Source: Xanthomonas cannabis pv. cannabis
GTDB taxonomy: Bacteria > Pseudomonadota > Gammaproteobacteria > Xanthomonadales > Xanthomonadaceae
Direction of reading: 5' to 3'
DNA: 64,000 nt
Assembly (NCBI RefSeq): GCF_000802365.1
Contig: NZ_JSZE01000018.1
Coordinates: 1 to 64,000, forward strand
The notes under the pieces are model-generated. The model ran no database searches and was not told the DNA's origin. It worked only from the letters and a program-made list of their open reading frames with translations. Position 1 is the stretch's first letter, and every line of letters begins with the position of its first letter. Both the position numbers and the translations under genes were made by a program. This document shows positions 16,984 to 25,118 of the stretch, in pieces.

Positions 16984-19900
16984 ATGCCAGTGTTGCAGTG
17001 TCGTGCAGCCTTACTTTTGTGTGGGCTGGCGCTAGCCGGCCATGCCAATGCCCAGGTCGTCATCAGCCAGGTTTACGGCGGTGGCGGCAATAGCGGCGCC
17101 ACCCTCCGCAGCGATTTCATCGAGCTGCACAACATCGGCAGCAGCACAGTCAGCCTGGACGGCTGGTCGGTGCAGTACGCCTCGGCTGCCGGTAGCAGCT
17201 GGCAGGTCACCCCGTTGGCAGGCAGCGTGCCGGCCGGCGGCTACTACCTGGTCAAGCAGGCCGATGGCAGCGGCGGCAGCGTGGCGCTGCCCACGCCCGA
17301 TGCCACCGGCACGCTGGCCATGAGCGGCACCGCCGGCAAGGTGGCGCTGAGCAATAGCGCCTCTGCGCTGAGCGGCACCTGCCCCACCGGTTACGCGGAT
17401 CTGGTCGGCTACGGCAGCAATGCCAGCTGCGCCGAAGGCAACGCACCCACGGCAGCGCCCAGCAACACGCTGGCGGTGCTGCGCGGCAATGAAGGCTGCA
17501 CCGACACCGACAACAACGCAGCCGATTTCGCCACCGGTGCGCCGGCACCGCGCAATAGCGCCAGCGGTGCGCGCCTGTGCAGCGGCGGCGGCCAACCGAT
17601 CGCTACGCTGGCCGATGTCAGCCAGGCCGAGGGCAATACCGGCACCCGCAGCGTCGTGTTCACGCTGAGCCTGAGCCAGCCGGCCGGTGCCGGCGGGGTG
17701 AGCTTCACCGCTGCCACCGTCGATGGCACCGCCACCGCCGGCAGCGACTATGTCGCCCTGCCCGCCACTGCCCTGCGCATCGCCGCTGGCGAACGCACTG
17801 CCAGCATTGCGGTGGACGTGGTAGGCGACACCATCGCCGAGCCGGATGAAAGCTTCCGCCTGCAGATCAGCGCGGTTACCGGTGCGCTGCCGGCCACGCT
17901 CAGTGCCACCGGCACTATCCTCAACGACGACTTCAGCCTGCTGCCGATCCACGCCATCCAGGGCAAGGGTGCCCGCTCGCCGCTGGACGGCCAGGTCGTC
18001 GCCACCTCGGGCATCGTCACCGCACGCCGTAGCGCCGGGTTCTTCCTGCAGGCGCCGGATACCGAAGCCGATGGCGACCCGGCCACCTCCGAAGGCGTCT
18101 ACGTCTACACCGGCAGCGCACCGCCGGAAGCGGCCGCCATCGGCAACCGGGTGCGCGTGCAGGGCACGGTGATCGAATACGTGCCCACCGCCGACCCCAC
18201 CCAGCCACCGCTGACCGAAATCGGCGGCAGCGTCACCGTGCTGGCCGATTCCACCGGCAACCCGTTGCCTTCGCCGATAATCCTGCGCCCCGACTTCCCC
18301 AACCCCAACGGCGCCTATGACCAGCTCGAAGCGCTGGAAGGCATGCGCGTGGCCGCCGCCAGCCTCACCGTCAATGCGCCCCCCGGCGGCAGCGTCAACG
18401 AGACCAATGCCACGGCCACCAGCAATGGCGTGTTCCATGCGGTGGTTACCGGCGTGCCGCGCGCCTTCCGCGAGCCGGGCGTGCAGTTGCCCGACCCGCT
18501 GCCGGCCGGGTCGCCAGCCGGGGTGCCGCGTTGGAATACCAACCCGGAAGTGATCGCGGTCGGCAGTGCCGGCGTGGGTGGCGAGCGGCTGGATCTGGCC
18601 TCCGGCTGCCTGGTGTTCAATGTGGTCGGCCCGCTGGATTACAGCTTCCGCCGCTACACGCTATACCCGGAACGTACCCCGCAGGTGAGCTGCAACGATG
18701 CGGATAAACCGCGTCCGGCACCGCTGCCGCAGCCCGACGATGTGGCCGTGGCGACCTACAACATGGAACGCTTCTTCGACGACCAGAACGACCCGGCGAT
18801 CGGCGAACCGGTACTCACGCCGGCCGCGTTCCAGGCCCGCCTCAACAAGGCCTCGCTGGCGATCCGCCGTTATCTGCATCTGCCCGATATCCTGGGCACG
18901 GTGGAAGTGGAAAGCCTGAGCGTATTGCAGGCGTTGGCGGCGCGCATCAATGCCGACGCAGTGGCCGGCGGGCAGTCCAATCCGCAATACGTGGCTTACC
19001 TGCAGGAAGGTAACGACGTCGGCGGCATCGACGTCGGCTTCCTGGTCAAGACCGCCTGGGTCGCCGGCGGCGTGCCGCGTGTAGAAGTGCTCTCCATCGC
19101 GCAGGAAGGCAAGACCGCCACCTGGACCGAACCGGGCGGTGGCGTGAGCCTGCTCAACGACCGCCCGCCACTGGTGCTCAGCGCCAACGTGCATCAGGCC
19201 GATGGCCGCACGCTGCCGCTGACCGCCATCGTGGTGCATCAGCGCTCGCTCAACGGCGCCGACACCGACGACGCGGCCGGCACCCGCATCCGCGCCAAAC
19301 GCCAGGCCCAGGCCGAGTATCTGGCGCGCCTGCTGCAGACGCGTCAGCAACTGAACCCTGACGAAAAAGTGCTGGTGATGGGCGACTTCAACGCCTTCGA
19401 ATTCAACGACGGCTATGTGGATGCGATGGGCACCGTCACCGGCAAACCGGCGCCGGATGCGCAGACCGTGGTGGCCGGCGATGGCGCCGATCTGGTCAAC
19501 CCGGATTACACCGACCTGACCTGGTTCAACACGCCCGACCAGAGCTACTCGTACGCCTTCGACGGCAACGTGCAGTCGCTGGATCACATCCTGGCCAACG
19601 ACGCCCTGATGCGCACGCCGCAGATCGCCTCGCTCTCGGTCGGCCACGCCCGCATCAATGCCGACTTCCCCGGCACTGCGCGCAACGATGCAAATACGCC
19701 CACGCGCCTGTCAGATCACGATCCCACCGTGGTGCTGTTGCGGATGACCAAGCAGGTCAATGCGGACCTGGGCGTGGCAGTCACGGCCGCACGTGCGCAG
19801 GTCACCGAAGGCGAGCGCATCGACTACACCGTGGATGTGGAAAACCGTGGGCCGGATCGGGCACCGTTCACAGCACTGGCGCTGGTGTTCGACCTGCCGG

Positions 19901-20571
19901 TGCGGGCACGTATCACAGCGCCGACCGGTTGGATTTGCCAGAACCAGACCAATGCCACGCAGACCACGTTCACCTGCAATCTGCCCGCATTGAACCCCGG
20001 CGCCATGCAGAGCTTTGCGGTGCAACTCGATACTGGCTCGGAACTGGCAGGCCGCACCGTGATGCTGGCCGGGTCGGTCGCCTCGCAGTCTCCCGACCCG
20101 CAGCCGGACAACAACACCGACACCGCGACGGTCTCGGTGCAGGCACGGCCGCAACCCCGCAGCGACCTGGCGGTGCGTTTCGACGGCCCCACCAGTCTGC
20201 CGACCACCGCCTTCAATGCCAGCTACCGCGTGCTGTTGAGCAACATCGGCGCCGCACCGGCGCAACGCCCCAGCCTGGTGATCGAAGGCAACACGGTGTC
20301 GGCGTTGTCGCAGCTGGTGGCCACGCAGGGCTGGCGTTGCGACAAGCAGGTGCAATCGCTGCGCAGCGCCCGCTTCGTCTGCAGCACTGCGGCGGTGGTA
20401 TTGCCCGGCGCGCAGGCCGCCTTCCAGCTGACCGTGGCAACCAAGCCACTCCCGGCCGAAGGCGCGGTGCGGGTGCAGGCCACGGCCAGCTCCAGCTCGC
20501 CCGATGCCAATCCGGCCGACAACACGGCGCTGATCGTCACCCCGATCGGCGGGGGCAACAGCCGCCGCTGA
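16984..20571 (+). CDS. secreted multidomain endonuclease/exonuclease/phosphatase (ExeM/NucH-like)
   Basis: A 1195-residue exported protein. Signal peptide with cleavage after ANA (residue 23). Then a lamin-tail domain (VVISQVYGGGG...FIELHN, to about 180), a Calx-beta domain (about 206-316, VDGTATAGSDYVAL and DTIAEPDESF), an OB-fold-like region (GQVVATSGIVTARR), and an endonuclease/exonuclease/phosphatase domain from about 587 to 915. Catalytic motifs are TYNMERFF, GTVEVES, VMGDFNAFEF and LSDHDPTVVLL. The C-terminus holds two DUF11-type beta domains (about 925-1190). It resembles ExeM/NucH nucleases that degrade extracellular DNA; the DUF11 pair and Calx-beta would be adhesion or spacer modules (inference). 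AGGGGA precedes the ATG. It is a single transcription unit with its own terminator. Confidence 0.88.
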   Translation: MPVLQCRAALLLCGLALAGHANAQVVISQVYGGGGNSGATLRSDFIELHNIGSSTVSLDGWSVQYASAAGSSWQVTPLAGSVPAGGYYLVKQADGSGGSVALPTPDATGTLAMSGTAGKVALSNSASALSGTCPTGYADLVGYGSNASCAEGNAPTAAPSNTLAVLRGNEGCTDTDNNAADFATGAPAPRNSASGARLCSGGGQPIATLADVSQAEGNTGTRSVVFTLSLSQPAGAGGVSFTAATVDGTATAGSDYVALPATALRIAAGERTASIAVDVVGDTIAEPDESFRLQISAVTGALPATLSATGTILNDDFSLLPIHAIQGKGARSPLDGQVVATSGIVTARRSAGFFLQAPDTEADGDPATSEGVYVYTGSAPPEAAAIGNRVRVQGTVIEYVPTADPTQPPLTEIGGSVTVLADSTGNPLPSPIILRPDFPNPNGAYDQLEALEGMRVAAASLTVNAPPGGSVNETNATATSNGVFHAVVTGVPRAFREPGVQLPDPLPAGSPAGVPRWNTNPEVIAVGSAGVGGERLDLASGCLVFNVVGPLDYSFRRYTLYPERTPQVSCNDADKPRPAPLPQPDDVAVATYNMERFFDDQNDPAIGEPVLTPAAFQARLNKASLAIRRYLHLPDILGTVEVESLSVLQALAARINADAVAGGQSNPQYVAYLQEGNDVGGIDVGFLVKTAWVAGGVPRVEVLSIAQEGKTATWTEPGGGVSLLNDRPPLVLSANVHQADGRTLPLTAIVVHQRSLNGADTDDAAGTRIRAKRQAQAEYLARLLQTRQQLNPDEKVLVMGDFNAFEFNDGYVDAMGTVTGKPAPDAQTVVAGDGADLVNPDYTDLTWFNTPDQSYSYAFDGNVQSLDHILANDALMRTPQIASLSVGHARINADFPGTARNDANTPTRLSDHDPTVVLLRMTKQVNADLGVAVTAARAQVTEGERIDYTVDVENRGPDRAPFTALALVFDLPVRARITAPTGWICQNQTNATQTTFTCNLPALNPGAMQSFAVQLDTGSELAGRTVMLAGSVASQSPDPQPDNNTDTATVSVQARPQPRSDLAVRFDGPTSLPTTAFNASYRVLLSNIGAAPAQRPSLVIEGNTVSALSQLVATQGWRCDKQVQSLRSARFVCSTAAVVLPGAQAAFQLTVATKPLPAEGAVRVQATASSSSPDANPADNTALIVTPIGGGNSRR

Positions 20572-20585
20572 TCGCACTGCAACAC

Positions 20586-20639
20586 GTCGCAGTGGGTTAC
20601 TGCGACAAAGGGCGCGGCCTGGTCCGCGCCCTTTTTTTT
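20586..20639 (+). terminator. double-hairpin intrinsic terminator
   Basis: A perfect 8-bp hairpin GTCGCAGT-gggtt-ACTGCGAC (20586-20606) is followed by GGGCGCGG-cctggt-CCGCGCCC (20610-20631) and eight T. The second hairpin with its T-run is a textbook rho-independent terminator for the nuclease gene. The first may stabilise the RNA end. Confidence 0.9.
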
Positions 20640-20748
20640 GTGCATCCCAGCATCATTGTGTGCTGCGGTGCAGGACAGCGTTTTGCTCCGCCGTCCTTAA
20701 CATGGCAACTCATATCATTTGAAACTTCTTGATGAAGGTGTCGCCGCA

Positions 20749-21837
20749 ATGAGCGTAGCCGCGCAGTTCCAGATCGACTATCTGCAATACATGGATGCGG
20801 ACGGCAACCTCGTCCGCGACGACCTTCCGGCCGACGCCGCCAATCCGCAGACCCTGCTCGCCCTGTTCAAGCGCATGCTGTTCGTGCGCACCTTCGACAC
20901 CAAGTCGGTGGCCCTGCAGCGCACCGGCAAGCTCGGCACCTACGCGGCCAGCCTTGGCCACGAAGCCACCCACGTGGGCATCGGTGCATCGATGCGCAGC
21001 GGCGATGTGTTCGCGCCCAGCTATCGCGAGTACGGCACCATGTTCGAGCGCGGTGTGCGCCCGCGCGATGTGCTGCTGTACTGGGGTGGCGACGAGCGCG
21101 GCAGCGACTATCCGCGCGACGCCGATGCGGCCATCGACTTCCCGATCTGCGTGCCCATCTCCACCCAGTGCCTGCATGCAGCCGGCTCGGCGCTGTCGTT
21201 CAAGCTGCAGAACAAGCCACAGGTGGCGGTCGCTTGCTGCGGCGACGGCGGTAGTTCCAAGACCGACTTCTATGCCGCACTGAATTCGGCCGGTGCCTAC
21301 AAGCTGCCGCTGATCCTGTGCGTGATCAACAACGGCTGGGCGATCTCGGTGCCGCGTTCGGCGCAGACCGGCGCGCAGACCCTGGCGCAAAAAGGCCTGG
21401 CCGGCGGCCTGCATTGCCTGCAGGTGGACGGCAACGACCTGATTGCGGTGCTCGAAGCCATGCGCCAGGCGCGCGTGCGTGCGCTGGCCGGCGACGGCGG
21501 CACGGTGATCGAGTTCATGACCTACCGCCTCACCGATCACACCACGGCCGACGACGCGCGCCGCTATCGTGGCGAAGACGAGGTCAAACAGGCCTGGACC
21601 CGCGAGCCGCTGCTGCGCCTGCGCCGCTATCTCACCGCGCAGGGCCTGTGGGACCAGGCGCAGGAAGACGCGTGGAAAGCCGAATGCGGCGCGCGCATCG
21701 ACGAAGAGGTCAACGCGTATCTGAACACGCCGGTGCAACCGGTGGAGGCGATGTTCGATTACCTCTATGGCGACCCGCCGGCCGCATTGCTGGCACAGCG
21801 CGCCGAGGTGATGGCCCTGGAGACGCGTCATGGATGA
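20749..21837 (+). CDS. pdhA: 2-oxoacid (pyruvate/branched-chain) dehydrogenase E1 alpha subunit
   Basis: A 362-residue thiamine-diphosphate enzyme that decarboxylates a 2-oxoacid in the E1-E2-E3 complex. The ThDP motif is present as CGDGGSSKTDFYAALN...VINNGWAIS, and the phosphorylation-loop-like segment is YRLTDHTTADD. It is of the heterotetrameric (alpha-beta) type, close to Bacillus PdhA and to branched-chain BkdA, not the single-chain AceE. Substrate choice between pyruvate and branched-chain 2-oxoacids is not decided by sequence reading. The ATG at 20749 was preferred; a TTG ten codons upstream keeps the frame. The next gene overlaps or follows closely. Confidence 0.88.
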   Translation: MSVAAQFQIDYLQYMDADGNLVRDDLPADAANPQTLLALFKRMLFVRTFDTKSVALQRTGKLGTYAASLGHEATHVGIGASMRSGDVFAPSYREYGTMFERGVRPRDVLLYWGGDERGSDYPRDADAAIDFPICVPISTQCLHAAGSALSFKLQNKPQVAVACCGDGGSSKTDFYAALNSAGAYKLPLILCVINNGWAISVPRSAQTGAQTLAQKGLAGGLHCLQVDGNDLIAVLEAMRQARVRALAGDGGTVIEFMTYRLTDHTTADDARRYRGEDEVKQAWTREPLLRLRRYLTAQGLWDQAQEDAWKAECGARIDEEVNAYLNTPVQPVEAMFDYLYGDPPAALLAQRAEVMALETRHG

Positions 21838-21916
21838 GCTCAAGCATGCGCCCGCCGACACGTCGCAGCACGCCAGTGCCCCTTACAACGCCGCTGCAAC
21901 GCGCGGAGAAATCGCC

Positions 21917-22900
21917 ATGAGCTCGCCCATCACCCTGATCGAAGCCATCACCCAGGCGCTGTCCTGGGAGCTGGAACACGACCCCGCGGTGCTGGTGCTG
22001 GGCGAGGATGTCGGCGTCAACGGCGGCGTGTTCCGCGCCACCGCCGGCCTGCAGCAGCGCTTCGGCAGCGAACGCGTGCTGGACACTCCGCTGGACGAAA
22101 CCACCATCGCCGGCCTGAGCGTGGGCCTGGCCGCGCAGGGCATGAAGCCGGTGGCCGAAGCGCAGTTCGATGGCTTCGTGTATCCCATGGTCGATCATCT
22201 GATCTGCCACGCCGCGCGCCTGCGCAACCGCACCCGTGGCCGTCTGCATTGCCCGATGGTGTTGCGCGTGCCGTGGGGCGGCGGCATCCGCGCACCGGAG
22301 CACCACAGCGAAGCCAACGAGGCCATCTTCACCAACGTGCCCGGCTTGCGCGTGGTGTTGCCGTCCTCGCCGCAGCGCGCCTACGGCCTGTTGCTGGCCG
22401 CCATCCGCGACCCGGACCCGGTGATCTACATGGAGCCCAAGCGCATCTACCGCCAGTACAAGGAAGTGGTGGCCAACGACGGCGAGGCGCTGCCGCTGGA
22501 TGTGTGCTTCGTGCTGCGCGACGGCACCGACGTCACCCTGGTCACCTGGGGCGCGCAGGTCAAGGAAGCGCTGGAAGCGGCCGACGCACTCGCCGGCGAC
22601 GGCATCAGCGCCGAAGTGATCGACGTGGCCACGCTGCGCCCGCTGGACTTCGACACCATCGCCGAATCGGTGGCAAAGACCGGCCGCTGCGTGATCGTGC
22701 AGGAAGCCCCGCGCACTGCCGGCTTCGGTGCGGAAATCGCCGCGCAGCTGGCGGAAAAATCCATGTACGACCTGCGCGCTCCGGTCGAACGCGTCACCGG
22801 CTACGACACGCATATCCCGCTGTTCCGGCTGGAAATGAAGTATCTGCCCAGCGTGGAGCGCATCGTCACTGCCGCACGGCGCGCCGTGGCTGCCGGCTGA
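21917..22900 (+). CDS. pdhB: 2-oxoacid dehydrogenase E1 beta subunit
   Basis: Forms the E1 heterotetramer with the preceding gene product and completes the thiamine-diphosphate site. 327 residues from the ATG at 21917, where the family normally begins (ITLIEAITQAL) and GGAG lies nine bases upstream. An in-frame ATG at 21830 overlaps the E1 alpha stop and also has GGAG at seven bases; it would add 29 low-complexity residues and couple translation. Landmarks: VLGEDVGVNGGVFRAT, LDTPLDETTIAGLSVGLA, APEHHSE, TLRPLDFDTI and VQEAPRTAGFGAEIA. Confidence 0.9.
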   Translation: MSSPITLIEAITQALSWELEHDPAVLVLGEDVGVNGGVFRATAGLQQRFGSERVLDTPLDETTIAGLSVGLAAQGMKPVAEAQFDGFVYPMVDHLICHAARLRNRTRGRLHCPMVLRVPWGGGIRAPEHHSEANEAIFTNVPGLRVVLPSSPQRAYGLLLAAIRDPDPVIYMEPKRIYRQYKEVVANDGEALPLDVCFVLRDGTDVTLVTWGAQVKEALEAADALAGDGISAEVIDVATLRPLDFDTIAESVAKTGRCVIVQEAPRTAGFGAEIAAQLAEKSMYDLRAPVERVTGYDTHIPLFRLEMKYLPSVERIVTAARRAVAAG

Positions 22901-22901
22901 C

Positions 22902-23285
22902 ATGCGCGCCCGTCTGCTCTGCACGCACCGCGCCGCCTACGCCAACCCGGTCCGCTTCCAGGCCGGCCAGCGGGTCAGCGTGGGTGTACGCGATGAAGAA
23001 TGGCCGGCGTTCGCCTGGGTCACCACCGACGACGGCCGTGCCGGCTGGGCGCCGCTGGCCTGGCTGCGCCCGTTGGGCGACGGCATGGCCGAAGCGCTAC
23101 ACGATTACGACGCACGCGAACTCACCGCCGACACCGGCGAGGACGTGTTGCTGCACCACGAACATGGTGGCTGGTGGTGGTCCGAGCGTGCCGATGGCGC
23201 GCAGGGCTGGCTGCCGGCGGCCGATCTGGAACTCCTCGACGACACCACGCCGCACGTGCCTGCGGCGCAAGAGAATCTGCCATGA
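22902..23285 (+). CDS. small protein with two SH3-like domains
   Basis: A 127-residue protein between E1 beta and E2. Its second half reads like a eukaryotic-type SH3 domain: AEALHDYDARELTADTGEDV matches the ALYDY opening, then HGGWWWSERADGAQGWLP matches the WW...G-W-x-P core. The first half (FQAGQRVSVGVRDEEWPAFA, then GRAGWAPLAWL) looks like a second, more diverged copy. No signal peptide. It starts one base after the E1 beta stop, and its TGA overlaps the ATG of E2, so it is firmly in the operon. A scaffold or regulator of the dehydrogenase complex is an inference; no function is known to me. Confidence 0.75.
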   Translation: MRARLLCTHRAAYANPVRFQAGQRVSVGVRDEEWPAFAWVTTDDGRAGWAPLAWLRPLGDGMAEALHDYDARELTADTGEDVLLHHEHGGWWWSERADGAQGWLPAADLELLDDTTPHVPAAQENLP

Positions 23286-24883
23286 GCGAAAGCAAGACGT
23301 TTCATCTGCCGGACCTGGGCGAAGGCCTGCCGGATGCCACCATCGTCGAATGGTTCGTCAAGGAGGGCGACAGCGTGCGCCTGGACGAGCCACTGGTGTC
23401 GATGGAAACCGCCAAGGCGGTGGTCGACGTGCCCTCGCCGTTCTCCGGCACCGTGGTCAAGCTGGCCGGCGCGGCCGGCGATGTGATCGTGACCGGTTCC
23501 ATGCTGGCGCAGTTTGCGCTGGATGCCTCGCAGCCGCAGCGCGCCGATGGCCAGGACACCGGCCACGGGCATGGTCACGGCGCCGCCCAGGCCACGACAC
23601 CGAGCACCGGCCAGAGCGCGGCCGGCCCCACCGAGCGCGTGGTGGCCTCCGATGACGGCGGCGAAATTGCCGATGCCGACGCCGGCACCGGGCAGCGCGA
23701 CGACGCCGGCACCGTGGTGGGCGCGATGCAAAGCTCCGACACCGTGCAGAGCGAGCAGGCCATCGCCGTCGGCGGCGTGCGCGCGATGCCGGTGGTGCGG
23801 GCACTGGCGCGCAAGCTGCGCGTGGATCTGGCGCAGGTGCGTGCCACCGGACCGGACGGCACGGTCACGCTGGCAGATGTGAAGCAGGCAGCCGCCGCCG
23901 GCACCGCGCAGCCCTCACCCGGCGCGCATGGCGCGCCGACCTCTCCCGCAAGCGGGAGAGGTGGTGCAATCGCTGGCGGTGGGAGAGGCGGCTCGATCGG
24001 TGACAGTGGGAGAGATGGTCCGATCGGTGACGGTGGGAGGGGTGGTTCGATCGGTGGCGGTGGGAGATATGATTCGATCGCTGGCGGTGGGAGAGCCGCT
24101 GGGATCGCTGCCGACGGCAGAGCAGCGACCCTTCTCCCGCCTGCGGGAGAAGGTGCCCGCAGGGCGGATGAGGGCAGCTCTGCCCGCTCGCCGCTCTCAG
24201 CCAGCGGCAAGCCGATGCGCACCCAATCACCCGGCATCAGCGCCAAGGGCCAGCCCGAACAGCTCAAGGGCGTGCGCCGCAACATGGCACGTGTGATGGC
24301 CGATGCGCACAGCAAGGTGGTGCCGACCACGCTCAACGACGACGCCGACCTGCATGCCTGGCAGCCCGGTAACGACGTCACCGTGCGCCTGGTGCGCGCC
24401 ATCGTGCGCGCGTGCCAGGCAGTGCCCGCGCTCAACGCCTGGTTCGATGGCGATGCACTCAGCCGCACCCTGCACCATCAGGTCGATGTCGGCATCGCAG
24501 TGGACACCGAAGAAGGCCTGTTCGTGCCCGCGCTGCGCAATGCCGACATGCTCGACGCGCACGGCATCCGCGAGGGCGTCAACCGCCTGCGCCAGCAGGT
24601 GGAAAGCCGCAGCATCGCCGCCTCCGAACTGAGTGGTTACACCATCTCGCTGTCCAACTTCGGCATGTTCGCCGGCCGCTATGCCACACCGGTGGTGGTG
24701 CCGCCGTGCGTGGCGATCGTGGCTGCCGGCCGTGCGCGCTATCAGCTCACCCCGGTCATGGGCGGGGTGGAAACCCACAAGGTCATGCCGCTGTCGCTGA
24801 CCTTCGATCACCGCGCCGCCACCGGCGGCGAAGCGGCGCGCTTCCTGCGCGCGATGCTGGACGATCTGGCGCTGGCCAGCTGA
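23282..24883 (+). CDS. 2-oxoacid dehydrogenase E2 (dihydrolipoamide acyltransferase) with repeat-expanded linker
   Basis: A 533-residue core subunit that carries acyl groups on lipoate. Order: one lipoyl domain (lipoyl Lys45 in METAKAVVDV), an acidic/Ala linker, the E1/E3-binding domain (VRAMPVVRALARKLRVDL, about 166-204), a second linker, and the catalytic domain from about 320. The second linker (about 220-297) is odd: it is coded by the palindrome CTCTCCCGC-aa-GCGGGAGAG, then five 30-base repeats giving GGGRGGSIGD-type decapeptides, then a full intergenic type B element read as LLPPAGEGARRADEG. The catalytic motif reads DHRAATGG, with Thr where most E2 have Asp (HxxxDG). The frame is fully open, so it is probably functional. 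E3 (lpd) is not in the window. Confidence 0.9.
   Translation: MSESKTFHLPDLGEGLPDATIVEWFVKEGDSVRLDEPLVSMETAKAVVDVPSPFSGTVVKLAGAAGDVIVTGSMLAQFALDASQPQRADGQDTGHGHGHGAAQATTPSTGQSAAGPTERVVASDDGGEIADADAGTGQRDDAGTVVGAMQSSDTVQSEQAIAVGGVRAMPVVRALARKLRVDLAQVRATGPDGTVTLADVKQAAAAGTAQPSPGAHGAPTSPASGRGGAIAGGGRGGSIGDSGRDGPIGDGGRGGSIGGGGRYDSIAGGGRAAGIAADGRAATLLPPAGEGARRADEGSSARSPLSASGKPMRTQSPGISAKGQPEQLKGVRRNMARVMADAHSKVVPTTLNDDADLHAWQPGNDVTVRLVRAIVRACQAVPALNAWFDGDALSRTLHHQVDVGIAVDTEEGLFVPALRNADMLDAHGIREGVNRLRQQVESRSIAASELSGYTISLSNFGMFAGRYATPVVVPPCVAIVAAGRARYQLTPVMGGVETHKVMPLSLTFDHRAATGGEAARFLRAMLDDLALAS
23941..24174. repeat. intergenic-type repeats inside the E2 coding region
   Basis: A palindrome at 23941-23960 is followed by about five 30-base units built on GATCGGTGACGGTGGGAGAG (to about 24120) and then by a type B palindromic element at 24130-24174. 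The latter matches the intergenic copies near 12090 and 15173 at nearly every base. All are in frame with E2. Confidence 0.8.
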
Positions 24884-25118
24884 GGCGCAGCGGGCAACTG
24901 GCCTTGCCCATCGCTGGATGGGCGCGGCTAGCCTGGCGGCTGCCATCCGCACGCCAACGATTCGGCGGTTGCGAGCCTGGATTGTCGCGCGGCTGAGTTG
25001 TCGAGCGGCGATCTGCGGCCTGGCGGCAAGGCCGCTGCGGACCGACGCAGTGTTCGCCGGACACCCCGATCGAGGGGGCGACCAAGCGATTGCAGTGCAA
25101 TGCCTGGATAATCGGCGC

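Noticed and set aside
23282-24883. E2 as a pseudogene because of the repeats
   Set aside because: The frame is open throughout, all three functional domains are intact, and the inserts lie in a linker.
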